A stretch of DNA of 64,000 bases, from assembly GCF_902459805.1 (NCBI RefSeq), contig NZ_CABPST010000015.1, forward strand, positions 62,001 through 126,000, written 5' to 3'. A model generated the notes under the pieces. The model was not told where the DNA came from. It was given only the letters and a program-made list of their open reading frames with translations, and did not search any database. Of the stretch, positions 54,277-63,000 are shown in pieces; position 1 is the stretch's first letter; every line of letters starts with the position of its first letter. The position numbers were made by a program, and so were the translations under genes. The DNA comes from Pandoraea bronchicola (lineage in GTDB: Bacteria; Pseudomonadota; Gammaproteobacteria; Burkholderiales; Burkholderiaceae).

Positions 54277-54325
54277 TGGTCGGAGCGATAGGATTCGAAC
54301 CTACGACCCTCTGATCCCAAATCAG
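54277..54325 (-). other. Prophage attachment site: 3' part of tRNA-Pro(UGG)
   Basis: Read on the minus strand, the segment carries the anticodon arm TCTGA-TTTGGGA-TCAGA (anticodon TGG), the variable region, the T-arm with GTAGGTTCGAATCCTAT, the 3' acceptor CGCTCCG, A and CCA. The D-arm and the 5' acceptor half are absent, and the sequence upstream of the anticodon stem is unrelated. A tRNA truncated this way at the edge of phage genes is the duplicated att segment left by integration at the tRNA 3' end. The intact tRNA should lie at the other prophage end. Confidence 0.9.
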
Positions 54326-54510
54326 ACCGGAAAAATACCCGCAAACGCCTTACCAGAACGCGGCAAATTGGTTTCGTGTCTAACAAGATGCTAAAGGATT
54401 AGGCACGGCAACATGCGGGTTTGCGGGCGACATGCGGCGAGATATTAGACATCGAAATCGGCGGCAGAAGAACGAATCGGACTAGGAGCCGGACGTCACC
54501 CGCCCCGAAG

Positions 54511-54747
54511 TTATAGGCGCTCTCTTCCGAGTCGCTCCCAGACCTCAAGGGAAACGTCGGACTTTTCGTCTTTGATTTTCTCAACGACCGATAGAACCTC
54601 TTCAATTGAAGTTCCAAGAAGGTGTTCTACACTAGGTGCCCCGGTGTATGCGACCCCACCGTTACCAGCGCGAATGGCTTGCGACTGCAATTTTGCAGCC
54701 GTGATGGTGGCGGCAGCCTGGAGAATTGCATTCTGATCCAGCTTCAT
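54511..54747 (-). CDS. Small prophage protein of unknown function
   Basis: The 78-residue frame (MKLDQNAILQAAATITAAKLQ...) is mainly alpha-helical and charged at the C-terminus (EKIKDEKSDVSLEVWERLGRERL). It lies between the spanin genes and the att site, at the very end of the late operon, with no clear family. An ATG and AGTGGAGATG-type sequence upstream provide a possible GGAG ribosome-binding site. Genes in this place often are accessory (moron) genes. Confidence 0.55.
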   Translation of the reverse strand: MKLDQNAILQAAATITAAKLQSQAIRAGNGGVAYTGAPSVEHLLGTSIEEVLSVVEKIKDEKSDVSLEVWERLGRERL

Positions 54748-54794
54748 TTGACATCTCCACTGAGTATGCGAGCCAACATCTTAGCGCAGCCTCA

Positions 54795-55289
54795 TCACTT
54801 CTCACGATTCGACCTCGTCAGCGCGTCATAGCTCCGCTCGCAGGCAAGTCCTGCGATGTGGGCAGCGTCAGCGAATCGCGCGATGTCTCCCGCAGCTTCG
54901 TCAGTCCGACTGAACAGCCCTGCGAGCAAATCGAGGGGATCTGTTCCGACACCGGCTGGCGCGCTTCCGCTGGCAGTGGTGGAATGTTTCGCAGCGGCGA
55001 CAAGCTCTGCGACTCGTTTGCGCAGGCCGTCAGCAGCAGCATCAGCGGTACGAGCGTCGGCCAGAGCTTGGTCAGCTTTTTTCTTTGCATCGTCGGATAT
55101 CCCAGCCAGCGTTTTCGTCGTCTGGCGATAGAGGTTATTGGAAGCTGTCAGGTCGCTGATCTGCTTTGCCTGACTGGCGACCGTAGCCGACTGGTTGGCG
55201 TCGTGGTGCCCCTTCCAGTAGCCGCCGCCGGCCGCAAGCACCACGGCGAGAAGGAATGCACCCCATAGGCGCGGATCGATCCAACTCAT
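54795..55289 (-). CDS. Rz-like i-spanin (DUF2514 type)
   Basis: This 164-residue inner-membrane spanin subunit has an N-terminal signal-anchor helix (MSWIDPRLWGAFLLAVVLAAGGGYW, about 8-24) followed by a long charged helix with coiled-coil character ('DLTASNNLYRQTTKTLAGISDDAKKKADQALADARTADAAADGLRKRVAELVAAA' in parts), the layout of lambda Rz. The start ATG 55289 overlaps the lysozyme stop by 4 nt, and a 20-codon upstream extension is rejected. Its coding region contains the Rz1 gene in another frame. With Rz1 it should fuse inner and outer membranes at the last step of lysis. Confidence 0.88.
   Translation of the reverse strand: MSWIDPRLWGAFLLAVVLAAGGGYWKGHHDANQSATVASQAKQISDLTASNNLYRQTTKTLAGISDDAKKKADQALADARTADAAADGLRKRVAELVAAAKHSTTASGSAPAGVGTDPLDLLAGLFSRTDEAAGDIARFADAAHIAGLACERSYDALTRSNREK
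54818..55090 (-). CDS. Rz1-like o-spanin lipoprotein, nested in Rz in another frame
   Basis: This 90-residue frame lies wholly inside the Rz gene. It begins MQRKKLTKLWPTLVPLMLLLTAC, a lipoprotein signal peptide with lipobox LLTAC (Cys 23), then 'PLRNIPPLPAEARQP', a proline-bearing stretch typical of o-spanins. It would be lipid-anchored in the outer membrane and bind Rz across the periplasm. Complete nesting of Rz1 in Rz is known from lambda. The signal peptide, lipobox and position make this frame real and not a shadow of Rz. Confidence 0.83.
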   Translation of the reverse strand: MQRKKLTKLWPTLVPLMLLLTACANESQSLSPLRNIPPLPAEARQPVSEQIPSICSQGCSVGLTKLRETSRDSLTLPTSQDLPASGAMTR

Positions 55290-55705
55290 CGGCCAAACTC
55301 CATCATCGATGCGAGTCGCTTTGCTCTGTCGCCGACCTGACGCGCCCACAGACTGTCGAGCATCTCAGTGGCGGCCGTTGCCCAGTCTCCACGCTGCGCA
55401 GCTGAGAGAAAATTCCGGAAGCCGAGCAACTTGCCCTGCATGTTGAACGCCATGTTCATCATCACGCGCTGACGCACCGGATCGAGCGACGTCCACCACG
55501 GAAGGTTTCGGTCAAGCCAAGCCTCAGTCTCGGCCACGTCGTTCCGGTACATCAGGTCGATTTCGTCGTCTCGGAATCCCTTGTCCGTCAGGTTCCTACC
55601 AACGCCACCACTCACCTTGCCGACGGTGTCGACGTAGATGCGTAACCGCCGACCTTCATCGCGAGTCAATTCAGCCTTGAGTAGGTTTGAGTCGTAGTTA
55701 CCCAT
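55286..55705 (-). CDS. T4-type lysozyme endolysin (GH24)
   Basis: This 139-residue muramidase cleaves the N-acetylmuramic-acid linkage of peptidoglycan. Its catalytic segment is 'RDEGRRLRIYVDTVGKVSGGVG', with E17, D26 and S32 at exactly the T4 lysozyme spacing of E11, D20 and T26; the Thr is replaced by Ser. 'FNMQGKLLGFRNFL' also matches the family. There is no signal peptide or SAR anchor, so release depends on a holin. It overlaps the upstream small membrane-protein gene by 8 nt and the Rz gene by 4 nt, forming a compact lysis cassette. Confidence 0.9.
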   Translation of the reverse strand: MGNYDSNLLKAELTRDEGRRLRIYVDTVGKVSGGVGRNLTDKGFRDDEIDLMYRNDVAETEAWLDRNLPWWTSLDPVRQRVMMNMAFNMQGKLLGFRNFLSAAQRGDWATAATEMLDSLWARQVGDRAKRLASMMEFGR

Positions 55706-55973
55706 GCTTTCGCTCCTTGTTTGCCCAGTACGCCTTCCGGGCCATCAGCCACACGCCGACAATCGCCATCCCGACGAGCATTAATACCTCGGGACCGTCG
55801 ATCGCATGGCGCATCCAGAACGGCTTGAATAGGTTGCCGGCCGACGCCAGACCGATGGCGACAAAGCCCGTCGTGCCCCAGAACCCCGTCGCGATCGCAT
55901 CACTCAGCGTCACCCAAATGCATGCGCCGAGAACGACGACGTTAGCGGCAAAGAACACCGATACCCAGATCAT
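55698..55973 (-). CDS. Small membrane protein of the lysis cassette (holin or antiholin candidate)
   Basis: This 91-residue protein has an N-terminal hydrophobic helix (about 2-24), a central weakly hydrophobic stretch and a second clear helix (about 65-82), then a basic C-terminus (KERKHG). Size, topology and position between the other holin candidate and lysozyme fit a holin/antiholin partner. I cannot tell which of the pair forms the lethal hole. Confidence 0.65.
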   Translation of the reverse strand: MIWVSVFFAANVVVLGACIWVTLSDAIATGFWGTTGFVAIGLASAGNLFKPFWMRHAIDGPEVLMLVGMAIVGVWLMARKAYWANKERKHG

Positions 55974-56311
55974 TTTTCAAGCCCTCCGGAGAGTCGCCGC
56001 TTGAGAGCCCCGATCAGGTCGGCATCGTTGATTTCCTTGAACACTTCCTTTGCAAGCGCCAGGCCGAACAGCCCCATCAAGAACCCGAACGCCTGCTGTG
56101 CGCCGGCGTCCGTGATCGCGAAATACATCACGACCAACGGACTGAGGTAGTAGGACATCGCCGCGCCGGCCGCGAACGACATCGCTTTTTGTTTCTTCGT
56201 CAGCCCTTCACCGATGAATCGGAGCGCAATCAGCGATCCGATTGCCCCCGGAAGCACCTTCACCACCACGGCCAATGCGGCCGCCACGGCACTCGATGTT
56301 GGTTCTGCCAT
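55970..56311 (-). CDS. Phage holin candidate, three predicted helices
   Basis: This 113-residue protein has three hydrophobic segments: about 12-35 ('VVVKVLPGAIGSLIALRFIG'), 45-68 ('MSFAAGAAMSYYLSPLVVMYF') and 75-92 ('FGFLMGLFGLALAKEVF'). The C-terminus is basic, a common class I holin layout. The ATG at 56311 (MAEPTSSAV) is chosen because the 27-codon extension upstream crosses a terminator. It overlaps the following gene by 4 nt. It should release the lysozyme by permeabilising the inner membrane. Confidence 0.72.
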   Translation of the reverse strand: MAEPTSSAVAAALAVVVKVLPGAIGSLIALRFIGEGLTKKQKAMSFAAGAAMSYYLSPLVVMYFAITDAGAQQAFGFLMGLFGLALAKEVFKEINDADLIGALKRRLSGGLEK

Positions 56312-56352
56312 TGGTTTGTCCCTTGAGCGCCCCCGCGCCCGATGTGGAAATG

Positions 56353-56376
56353 AAAAAGCCGCCCGAAGGCGGCTTT
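56353..56376 (-). terminator. Terminator of the acyltransferase transcript
   Basis: On the minus strand, AAAGCCGCC and GGCGGCTTT (56376-56368/56363-56355) form a 9-bp stem with a 4-nt loop, followed by TTTTTC. It separates the acyltransferase gene from the lysis cassette, suggesting that the former can be expressed on its own. Confidence 0.85.
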
Positions 56377-56401
56377 GATGAAGAGTGCGCAATCTACTGC
56401 G

Positions 56402-58408
56402 CTAATTTGCGACGTGAGTCCATGACCGAATCATTGGTAGCAGGCGACTAGCAATTAGCCCGTTGGCAACATCAGAAATATGGTCTCCATAGCTATACAG
56501 GAAATCCCGTCCACGCCACATCGAGCATTCGTCTGCCGCAACATCACAAAGAACAGACGTGGGATCGTAGACGAGCACATTGGGGAAGCTTTCTTTCAAG
56601 CGGGCAACCATCGCGCGATAGCTCTTTGTCTCTTTGTAGAGCTCTTCCAGAGTCATAGAGCAGGTAGCGGGCTTACGGTATGCCAGCAAATGATTGAACG
56701 CCGCTGAGGATGTCTCGCGGGACGTCATGCACCGTTTCGGATCTGCAAATTCTGGATTATCGATCGTGAACACGACGCGCTTATGAGCCGCTTCCAGAGC
56801 AGCAATAGTTGCTGCGAGTCCGGCTTCACCCGAATCGGTTGCTCGCCTGCCGCTTTCCTTGTTCGGGTATCGCTTATCAGAAATGGCCCACTTCGCTCCG
56901 GTAATCAGCACGAGTTTGATGGTTTCGTCCTGAGTCAACGCACTTAACGCCACCCTGTTAGCACGATCACAATCAGGATCAATGTTTGCACCGATCATCG
57001 GAGGGCAACTCGGGCGACCGATATGCAACCACCTCATTGATGGCTCCGATTCACGCACGAGTCCCCAGTACAACGCGTTAGCGTGGCTATCTCCCCACAC
57101 AGCGGCAGTAGGCTTCTGGCGCTTATCGTGATAGCACCAAAGGAACAACCCCGCATCCGCGGCTGGCACCCCGCATCCGGGTTCGACAAGATCATTCCCT
57201 TTGCCAAGACCGGCAGTAGCCAAATCTGCATTGACCGTGTTTTCGGCATTGATGGCGACGACGGCCCTTGATGCCACGCCTCCATTGCTTAGGACCATGA
57301 AACCAACAACTCCACAGCACCAGACGACGGCACAAAGCACCGCTGGCTTCGCGAGGATACGAGGCTTAGTTCGTAGCGGTAGCTCAACCAATCGATACGT
57401 GAGGTATGCGAGCAGGAGTGCCACTACTAGCAACCCAATTCGAACCGGGACTGGCGGCGCCCCAGCGAAGAGTATGTTCGCAAACGACAGTAGTGGCCAA
57501 TGCCAGAGGTACAACGGGTAACTGATTAAACCGAGGGAAACGGCAATAGGGTGAGCGAGTAGTTTCCTATTCAGCCACGCTGCGGGGCCGGCGCCGATAA
57601 TGAGCGCAGAACCAACCACAGGGAACAACGCACGCCAGCCAGGGAAAAGACTGTCCGAGTTCAGCAACGCGATTGCACCGATAACTCCTGCAATCCCAAG
57701 AGCGGCGGCACCATCTGCCAGTTTCCCGTTTTTCTGAAGAGTCGAGGAAAAACGTGGCGCACACGCCAGTGCGCCTCCCACCAACAGCTCCCAAAACCGC
57801 GGGAGTGGATGATAGAAGGCATACACTGGGCTGCGATGAGTGAGCCATACGCTAATCGAGAACGAGGTGACTAGCCCGATCAGCAGCATGAGGTATCGCG
57901 GCATCCGAAATCGCGACACCGCGTACAGCATGAGCGGCCAAACGAGGTAAAACTGCTCTTCAACCCCAAGGGACCACAGATGAAGCAATGGCTTCATCTC
58001 CCCTGATGTGTCAAAATATCCGGCCTCACCGCGCAACACAAAGTTGGAAACAAATGCCGCGCCGCCAGCCACATGCCGGCCAAGCGCCGCAAACTCATCG
58101 GGAAGCAAAGATATCCAGCCGAACGTCAGACTTGCAGCTAGCACCAAGCCCAGCGCAGGAAAAATCCGGCGCACACGGCGAGCGTAGAAATCTAAGATGC
58201 TGTAGCGGCCAGAGTCAATTTGATTGACAAGGATCGACGTGATCAGATAACCGGAGATCACGAAGAATACGTCGACACCGACAAACCCTCCCGGAAGCGC
58301 CGCCGGAAAAGCGTGAAACACCAGGACCGACAACACCGCTACTGCGCGAAGTCCGTCAATGTCCGCCCGATACACACGTGCATGGACGTCCCCGGGATTG
58401 CTATTCAC
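56402..58408 (-). CDS. OafA/YrhL-type acyltransferase with SGNH domain
   Basis: This 668-residue membrane protein has about ten hydrophobic helices forming an acyltransferase-3 domain (residues about 10-350), beginning 'YRADIDGLRAVAVLSVLVFHAFP' (in parts) with the conserved 'R/H' and 'VFFVISGYLI'. It then has a periplasmic SGNH hydrolase-like domain with 'VWGDSHANALYW' (GDSH, catalytic Ser) and the C-terminal 'YGDHISDVANG' (DxxH-type). This architecture O-acetylates surface polysaccharides. Its position between fibre-assembly and lysis genes, with its own terminator, is typical of a lysogenic-conversion gene that alters the lysogen's O-antigen. The target sugar is unknown. Confidence 0.88.
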   Translation of the reverse strand: MNSNPGDVHARVYRADIDGLRAVAVLSVLVFHAFPAALPGGFVGVDVFFVISGYLITSILVNQIDSGRYSILDFYARRVRRIFPALGLVLAASLTFGWISLLPDEFAALGRHVAGGAAFVSNFVLRGEAGYFDTSGEMKPLLHLWSLGVEEQFYLVWPLMLYAVSRFRMPRYLMLLIGLVTSFSISVWLTHRSPVYAFYHPLPRFWELLVGGALACAPRFSSTLQKNGKLADGAAALGIAGVIGAIALLNSDSLFPGWRALFPVVGSALIIGAGPAAWLNRKLLAHPIAVSLGLISYPLYLWHWPLLSFANILFAGAPPVPVRIGLLVVALLLAYLTYRLVELPLRTKPRILAKPAVLCAVVWCCGVVGFMVLSNGGVASRAVVAINAENTVNADLATAGLGKGNDLVEPGCGVPAADAGLFLWCYHDKRQKPTAAVWGDSHANALYWGLVRESEPSMRWLHIGRPSCPPMIGANIDPDCDRANRVALSALTQDETIKLVLITGAKWAISDKRYPNKESGRRATDSGEAGLAATIAALEAAHKRVVFTIDNPEFADPKRCMTSRETSSAAFNHLLAYRKPATCSMTLEELYKETKSYRAMVARLKESFPNVLVYDPTSVLCDVAADECSMWRGRDFLYSYGDHISDVANGLIASRLLPMIRSWTHVAN

Positions 58409-58515
58409 TTAGTTGCTCTCGACTCATTATTTTCGGTCGCCATATTACACTGAAACCAAAACGCCGAATCGAGTGATGCCGGAGCAAATTCCTTGATGAA
58501 AATTGCTCAACTGTC

Positions 58516-59070
58516 TTAGCCCCAAGTGATAGCTCCGACCGATTCGACAGTCTCGGCAGTGCGCACTTTTGCCTTCAGGGTCTGAAGCTTGTTGAACTCC
58601 GTATTCCCTTGAACGAGCATTACGCCGTACAGCCCCTTCAGATCATCTAATGTAAATGGAACTTGAGTGTTGTCGCGAGCTACCCAGTAGAAGCCCGTCG
58701 GCGTCGCCCCTGATAATCCGTACCCCGTTGTCGCGACAAGCAATCTAGCTTGGCTCTCGCTATCCGCTTGATACCTTGTCGCCACCCCACTGGCTGATTT
58801 GTACGTCACGTCGATCTGCGAAGCAGTGAGGTAGTCGAGATGCAGCGCTGACATTTTCGTTGCCTGCGCTTGCGCCAAAAGTGCAGCAGGCGACGGAGCC
58901 CGCAACTCCCCGTCTAGCACTGTGTAACCCGGCGTGACTAAGCAAGCGCGCCACTCGTCGTCGGAAATCTCAATCAGATTATCGGTACCCTCCGGCGCAG
59001 GGCTATCCTCACTGTCGAAGAACGCCACGATTGCGCCGTTTGAATCGAAACCCGCAAATTTTTGTCCCAT
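58516..59070 (-). CDS. Tail-fibre assembly protein (DUF4376-type)
   Basis: This 184-residue protein lies 8 nt after the fibre gene. The first part 'FAGFDSNGAIVAFFDSEDSPAPEGTDNLIEISDDEWRACL' (in parts) is typical of tail-fibre assembly chaperones, and the second, 'YLTASQIDVTYKSASGVATRYQADSESQARL' (in parts), of DUF4376. The start is ATG 59070 (MGQKFAG), spaced 6 nt from GAGG. The ATG two codons upstream is directly adjacent to that GAGG and is rejected. It helps fold or attach the fibre encoded just upstream. Confidence 0.82.
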   Translation of the reverse strand: MGQKFAGFDSNGAIVAFFDSEDSPAPEGTDNLIEISDDEWRACLVTPGYTVLDGELRAPSPAALLAQAQATKMSALHLDYLTASQIDVTYKSASGVATRYQADSESQARLLVATTGYGLSGATPTGFYWVARDNTQVPFTLDDLKGLYGVMLVQGNTEFNKLQTLKAKVRTAETVESVGAITWG

Positions 59071-59078
59071 AGTCATCC

Positions 59079-60002
59079 TCAGTTTCCGATCGCCATCCAA
59101 GCCACGCTCTGACCCGTCAGATTTGTTCCCGTGAACGTTGTCATTTGAAGCGAGAAGCCCGTAGTGGAAGGTCCACTCGTAATTTGCGCACCCGCTGGCG
59201 AAGTCGAGTAATTTGCCCCGAGCGTTACGGACCTACAGGCGTTCGGAAACGCGATCGGAAACGTAACGGCGGCGGGGCTCGCGCCAGTATTTGCAATACC
59301 CCATTGAACAACTAGTGGTACCGGGTCGCCAGGATACGCCGGTAACTTTCGGTATCCATTTTGTCCGAGAGACTGCGCCGATTGCATCGATGCGGCGTAT
59401 TGGAGTTGCGCGGACCCGTCGATCGCATACCAACCATTCGATCCATTCGAAATCAGTGTGAGGGTGTCCCCTGCGTTCAACGCGATCGACGTGACGTTGG
59501 CGCTTCCTACCGTGATCGTGTTCGTCGTTCCTGCCCGCGCCACTGATGCGCCGGCAACAATCGAAAAGAACTGGAGTCCCTGCCCTGATTTGATGCTCGA
59601 TGCCGCAGGAAGGGTTCCAACGACGCCCGAAGAGAATACGAGTAGCTGACCTGCATTTGCCGACGTGAGAGTCGTTGCAGTTGGGACAAGAGTAACTGCA
59701 CTGGCACCAAGCATAGAGGCCTGCATTTGGCCGAACTGCACGGCGTGCTGCGGCTGCGTTGCCGGTGCCACCGAGGGCGCACCCCACCCATCGTTCGTGG
59801 CATTTCGCTGACGGACCACCGCGGGCGTCACGGAGGTGTCCATCCACAGAGAAAACGGTCTTACACCACCAGGCAAGGAGGACGGGTCTGTTGCGCCGGA
59901 TGTCAAGCTGTCCAAGTTCGCGAGCGCATCATTCAACGCCATCACGAGCGCAAGGCCAGACAACGTCCCGGTCGTCGGAAGAATAAGAGAGTCCTGCGAC
60001 AT
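59079..60002 (-). CDS. Putative phage tail fibre protein
   Basis: This 307-residue protein has low-complexity Gly/Ala/Thr/Ser-rich beta sequence from about residue 90 on and an N-terminal part resembling other siphovirus fibres ('LSGLALVMALNDALANLDSLTSGATDPSSLPGGVRPFSLWMDTS' in parts), a common fibre-attachment segment. GAGGAAATT precedes the ATG. The C-terminal ~100 residues are the likely receptor-binding end. It follows the J gene after a stem-loop with T-tract and precedes the assembly gene, so it is a side or tip fibre. Fibre C-termini vary quickly, so the receptor cannot be inferred. Confidence 0.75.
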   Translation of the reverse strand: MSQDSLILPTTGTLSGLALVMALNDALANLDSLTSGATDPSSLPGGVRPFSLWMDTSVTPAVVRQRNATNDGWGAPSVAPATQPQHAVQFGQMQASMLGASAVTLVPTATTLTSANAGQLLVFSSGVVGTLPAASSIKSGQGLQFFSIVAGASVARAGTTNTITVGSANVTSIALNAGDTLTLISNGSNGWYAIDGSAQLQYAASMQSAQSLGQNGYRKLPAYPGDPVPLVVQWGIANTGASPAAVTFPIAFPNACRSVTLGANYSTSPAGAQITSGPSTTGFSLQMTTFTGTNLTGQSVAWMAIGN

Positions 60003-60011
60003 AATTTCCTC

Positions 60012-60035
60012 AAAAAAAAGACCACCTAAGTGGTC
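60012..60035 (-). terminator. Terminator/attenuator between J and tail-fibre genes
   Basis: GACCAC (60020-60025) pairs with GTGGTC (60030-60035) around CTAA. On the minus strand it is followed by eight T residues (plus-strand A run 60012-60019) and then the fibre's ribosome-binding site. A short 6-bp stem could lower readthrough into fibre and lysis genes. Confidence 0.7.
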
Positions 60036-60055
60036 CCTGTTTGTGCGTTCGGCGC

Positions 60056-63000
60056 TCAGTATCCCTGTGCCGACCAGTTGATGCTTCTCGCCACGTCGGC
60101 AGATCCGTTCACCACTTTGACGTTGAAGCCTGCAAGTGTCGAGTTTGTCAGAACCACCTGATCTCCGGCGATCGCGTTGAGCAACGTGATCTGCACGTGC
60201 GGCTGCGGATCGGCGTTCGGCCCGGCATTGAAGGAACTGGCGAACGTTACAGTGGCACCTCCAGCCGCCACAGGAACATTCGTTCCAGTGTCCAATCTGT
60301 CAGGTACATCGACCGCGAAACTGAACTGATCAACAGCTGGATGAATCGCCGGATCGGTAGACTCCAGGAGCAACCGCGCGGTAAATTTGCGACCGCTGTA
60401 TATGCCCGGCAAGAAGTCCCTCCACGGTCCGAAGACGCCGTCTGCCTGAGCCACGGCAATCTGCGGCTTTGCAGACACAGAAAGGCCGAGCGCTTCGCCC
60501 AGCACATCTGGATTATCAAAAACATTGATTGCAGCCAGGATATTTTCAGTCGAACGAATACCGTGCACCGACGAAGTGATGAGCAGTTGGCACGCGGCCA
60601 CTCGACCAATATCAATCTCGTGTGAGGTCGGAATTGTGTAACTACCCGCTCCAGCGACGCCGCCGTACTCAAGCACGTTAGGCACGCCGAGCACGTTTGT
60701 TTCGCTCAGGATGTCGCCTTGACCTGCGAGAATCAACACGCCCCCATTAACGGCAGCGCCGCCGGTCAAAGTGCCACTCCAATCCGGCGCCTCTTCGTGG
60801 ACCGCAATCACGTTTCGGACGAGAGATGCACCAGCGATCACAATGGATGCCGGCGGTGAATACAGAACGCTACCTATCGGAGACTGATACCGCGTTGCAA
60901 TCCAATACGTCCCATCCCCCACCGCGACGATATCGGTAACCGGCGTGTTCACGACAAGGCTCGCGCTCTGCCACGTCGCCCCCTGGCGGACCTCATAGTC
61001 GATGGCTCTCGGATCAACGACCTCACTCCAAATAACGTGAGTGAGTTGGTCGCGATAGACAGTCGATACGTTGCGCGGCGTCGCCAGAGCTTGAAGCAAG
61101 CCCTGCACGACATATCGCCCGCTCTTGCCCTGCGCAGACTGCTGCAACTGAACCAGAGGCGCCGGCTGAACTGACGCTTGAACAACGTCGTTCGAATACG
61201 CTTGAATCTCAAGGCTATTGCCGTCGACTTCATATCGCGTAGGCGGGCCGTCGTCGATCGACACAAAAACACTGGCTTTTGTCGGCACCCCGGTGGTCCA
61301 ACTCAGGATCACGCGTGTTCGCCCAGTTGCCCCATCAAGCAGCTGCTCGTTAAACATCAACGAAAGCACGTCTCCATTTAGGTGACTGTACTGTCGAGGC
61401 GGCACGTAGTCATAACCGCCCGCCGCTGCTGCGTAATACCCAGCCTCCTCATCGGTGGCGATGATCTGCACTTCGTTCCCGCCGCTCTGAGGCGTTACCG
61501 ATGTGATCTTTACCCGCTTGCCGGGCGTGGCCAATGGGTCATAGACGAACACCCAGTCATATGGAACCATCTCTGCATGTTCGTCCGGAACCGGCAATTC
61601 CGCCGGGATGCCTCGGGTCAGCTTAAGCGTGTCGCTCATGCCTGCCCCACCATTCACACCGAACACTCTGTAAGTGCCATCCGGGAATCGAACGCCCACA
61701 TACCCCTGTGTTTGTGCCAGTGGGACTGACCGGTCCAGGCGCAACGTGTCTCGATCCCCGCCAAGCAGTCGCCCTGAATAACTCCAGGCCGTCATATCGT
61801 GCGACAGTTCCACGACGTCGCCACGCTGTGCGACGAACCCCTCAAGATCAGACACCCAAGTAACTTTGCGCCGATGATAGTACTGACCGGCAGCCATCAA
61901 ATTGGCCTTCCGCCCCGCAAGCGTGACACTCGTACACCCCACAAAGTCGAGAGTCACCGGATTCGTGGGCGCAGTCACGTTTGGCGGCTTCGCTCGAACC
62001 TGATCGACAACCCATCCCTTATCCGGATTGGTAAAGTTCACGATGATCTCGTCGGCCAAGTTTTCCGTGTTGTACTCGACCTGAAACGAGTCTCGCTTGA
62101 TGTTGAACGGCCCGAATTGCATAACTGACGGCTGATCAGGTGCATCCCACACAACACCAAGCTTGCCAGTCAACCAAGTAGAGGATCCGTCCCCGCACAA
62201 GGCAATCTGATCGGCCATCGCACCGATGCTCAGACCGGCGCCCTGCACGAAATTCACAGTCAGACCTTTCGAGTCGCAATACGCCGCAAACTCTTTGATG
62301 CCCTCGATGTCGATTCGACTGTCGGGCAATCCAGCCCCGTAGATCCTGCGCCCGTTGATAAATTTGCCTCGTGCCCACCACAGGAACCACCACCCTGGGT
62401 TGCTGGTTGCCTTCGTCACCCACGACGTACCGGTCCAAACGGGACAGACTGCGGTGGCCATCGCCGAAAAGGTATCGATGGAGCCGTTCAACTGCGCGGA
62501 TGCGAGAATGCGAACGCCGACGCGGGTCTGCCCCGTGTAGTCTCCAGAGTCCTGCTGATAACTCCGAAGCTGCGACCATGAAACCGCGTTTGAATCGCGC
62601 GAGTCAGCGGCGTCCTCTGTCAGCTTTTGAACCCGTACATCAAACTGACCACGAGCCACATAGCCGCGAAACGTATAGCGCTGCGGCGATTGTGTTGCGC
62701 CCGTAATTGTCACGACACCGCCGCCAAAGTCGAGCCAGTTGCCGGTGCCAGCCACCCGATACTGCATCTGGAACGCCACCGACCGAGAGTCCAATCCCCC
62801 CTGATCATTGACGTGGTACAGGGTTGCCACGATATCCACGGCGATCGCTATAGTGTCGACCGACGTCGTCCGTTGCACCCAACCCGTTCCGGCGGATAGA
62901 TCCTGGACGTTTTGGCTATCAACGTTTCCGGCGATTAAAGACAGCTTGCCATCGGCACCGCTGACCTCAATCGAAACATCTTCGTAACTCCCTATTGGCG

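Noticed and set aside
54277-54376. A complete tRNA-Pro gene at the prophage edge
   Set aside because: The D-arm and 5' acceptor strand are missing; only the anticodon-arm-to-CCA part is present.
54399-54617. 72-codon minus-strand frame between the att site and the 78-residue prophage gene
   Set aside because: No Shine-Dalgarno, no plausible domain, and overlap with the better-supported frame at 54511-54747.
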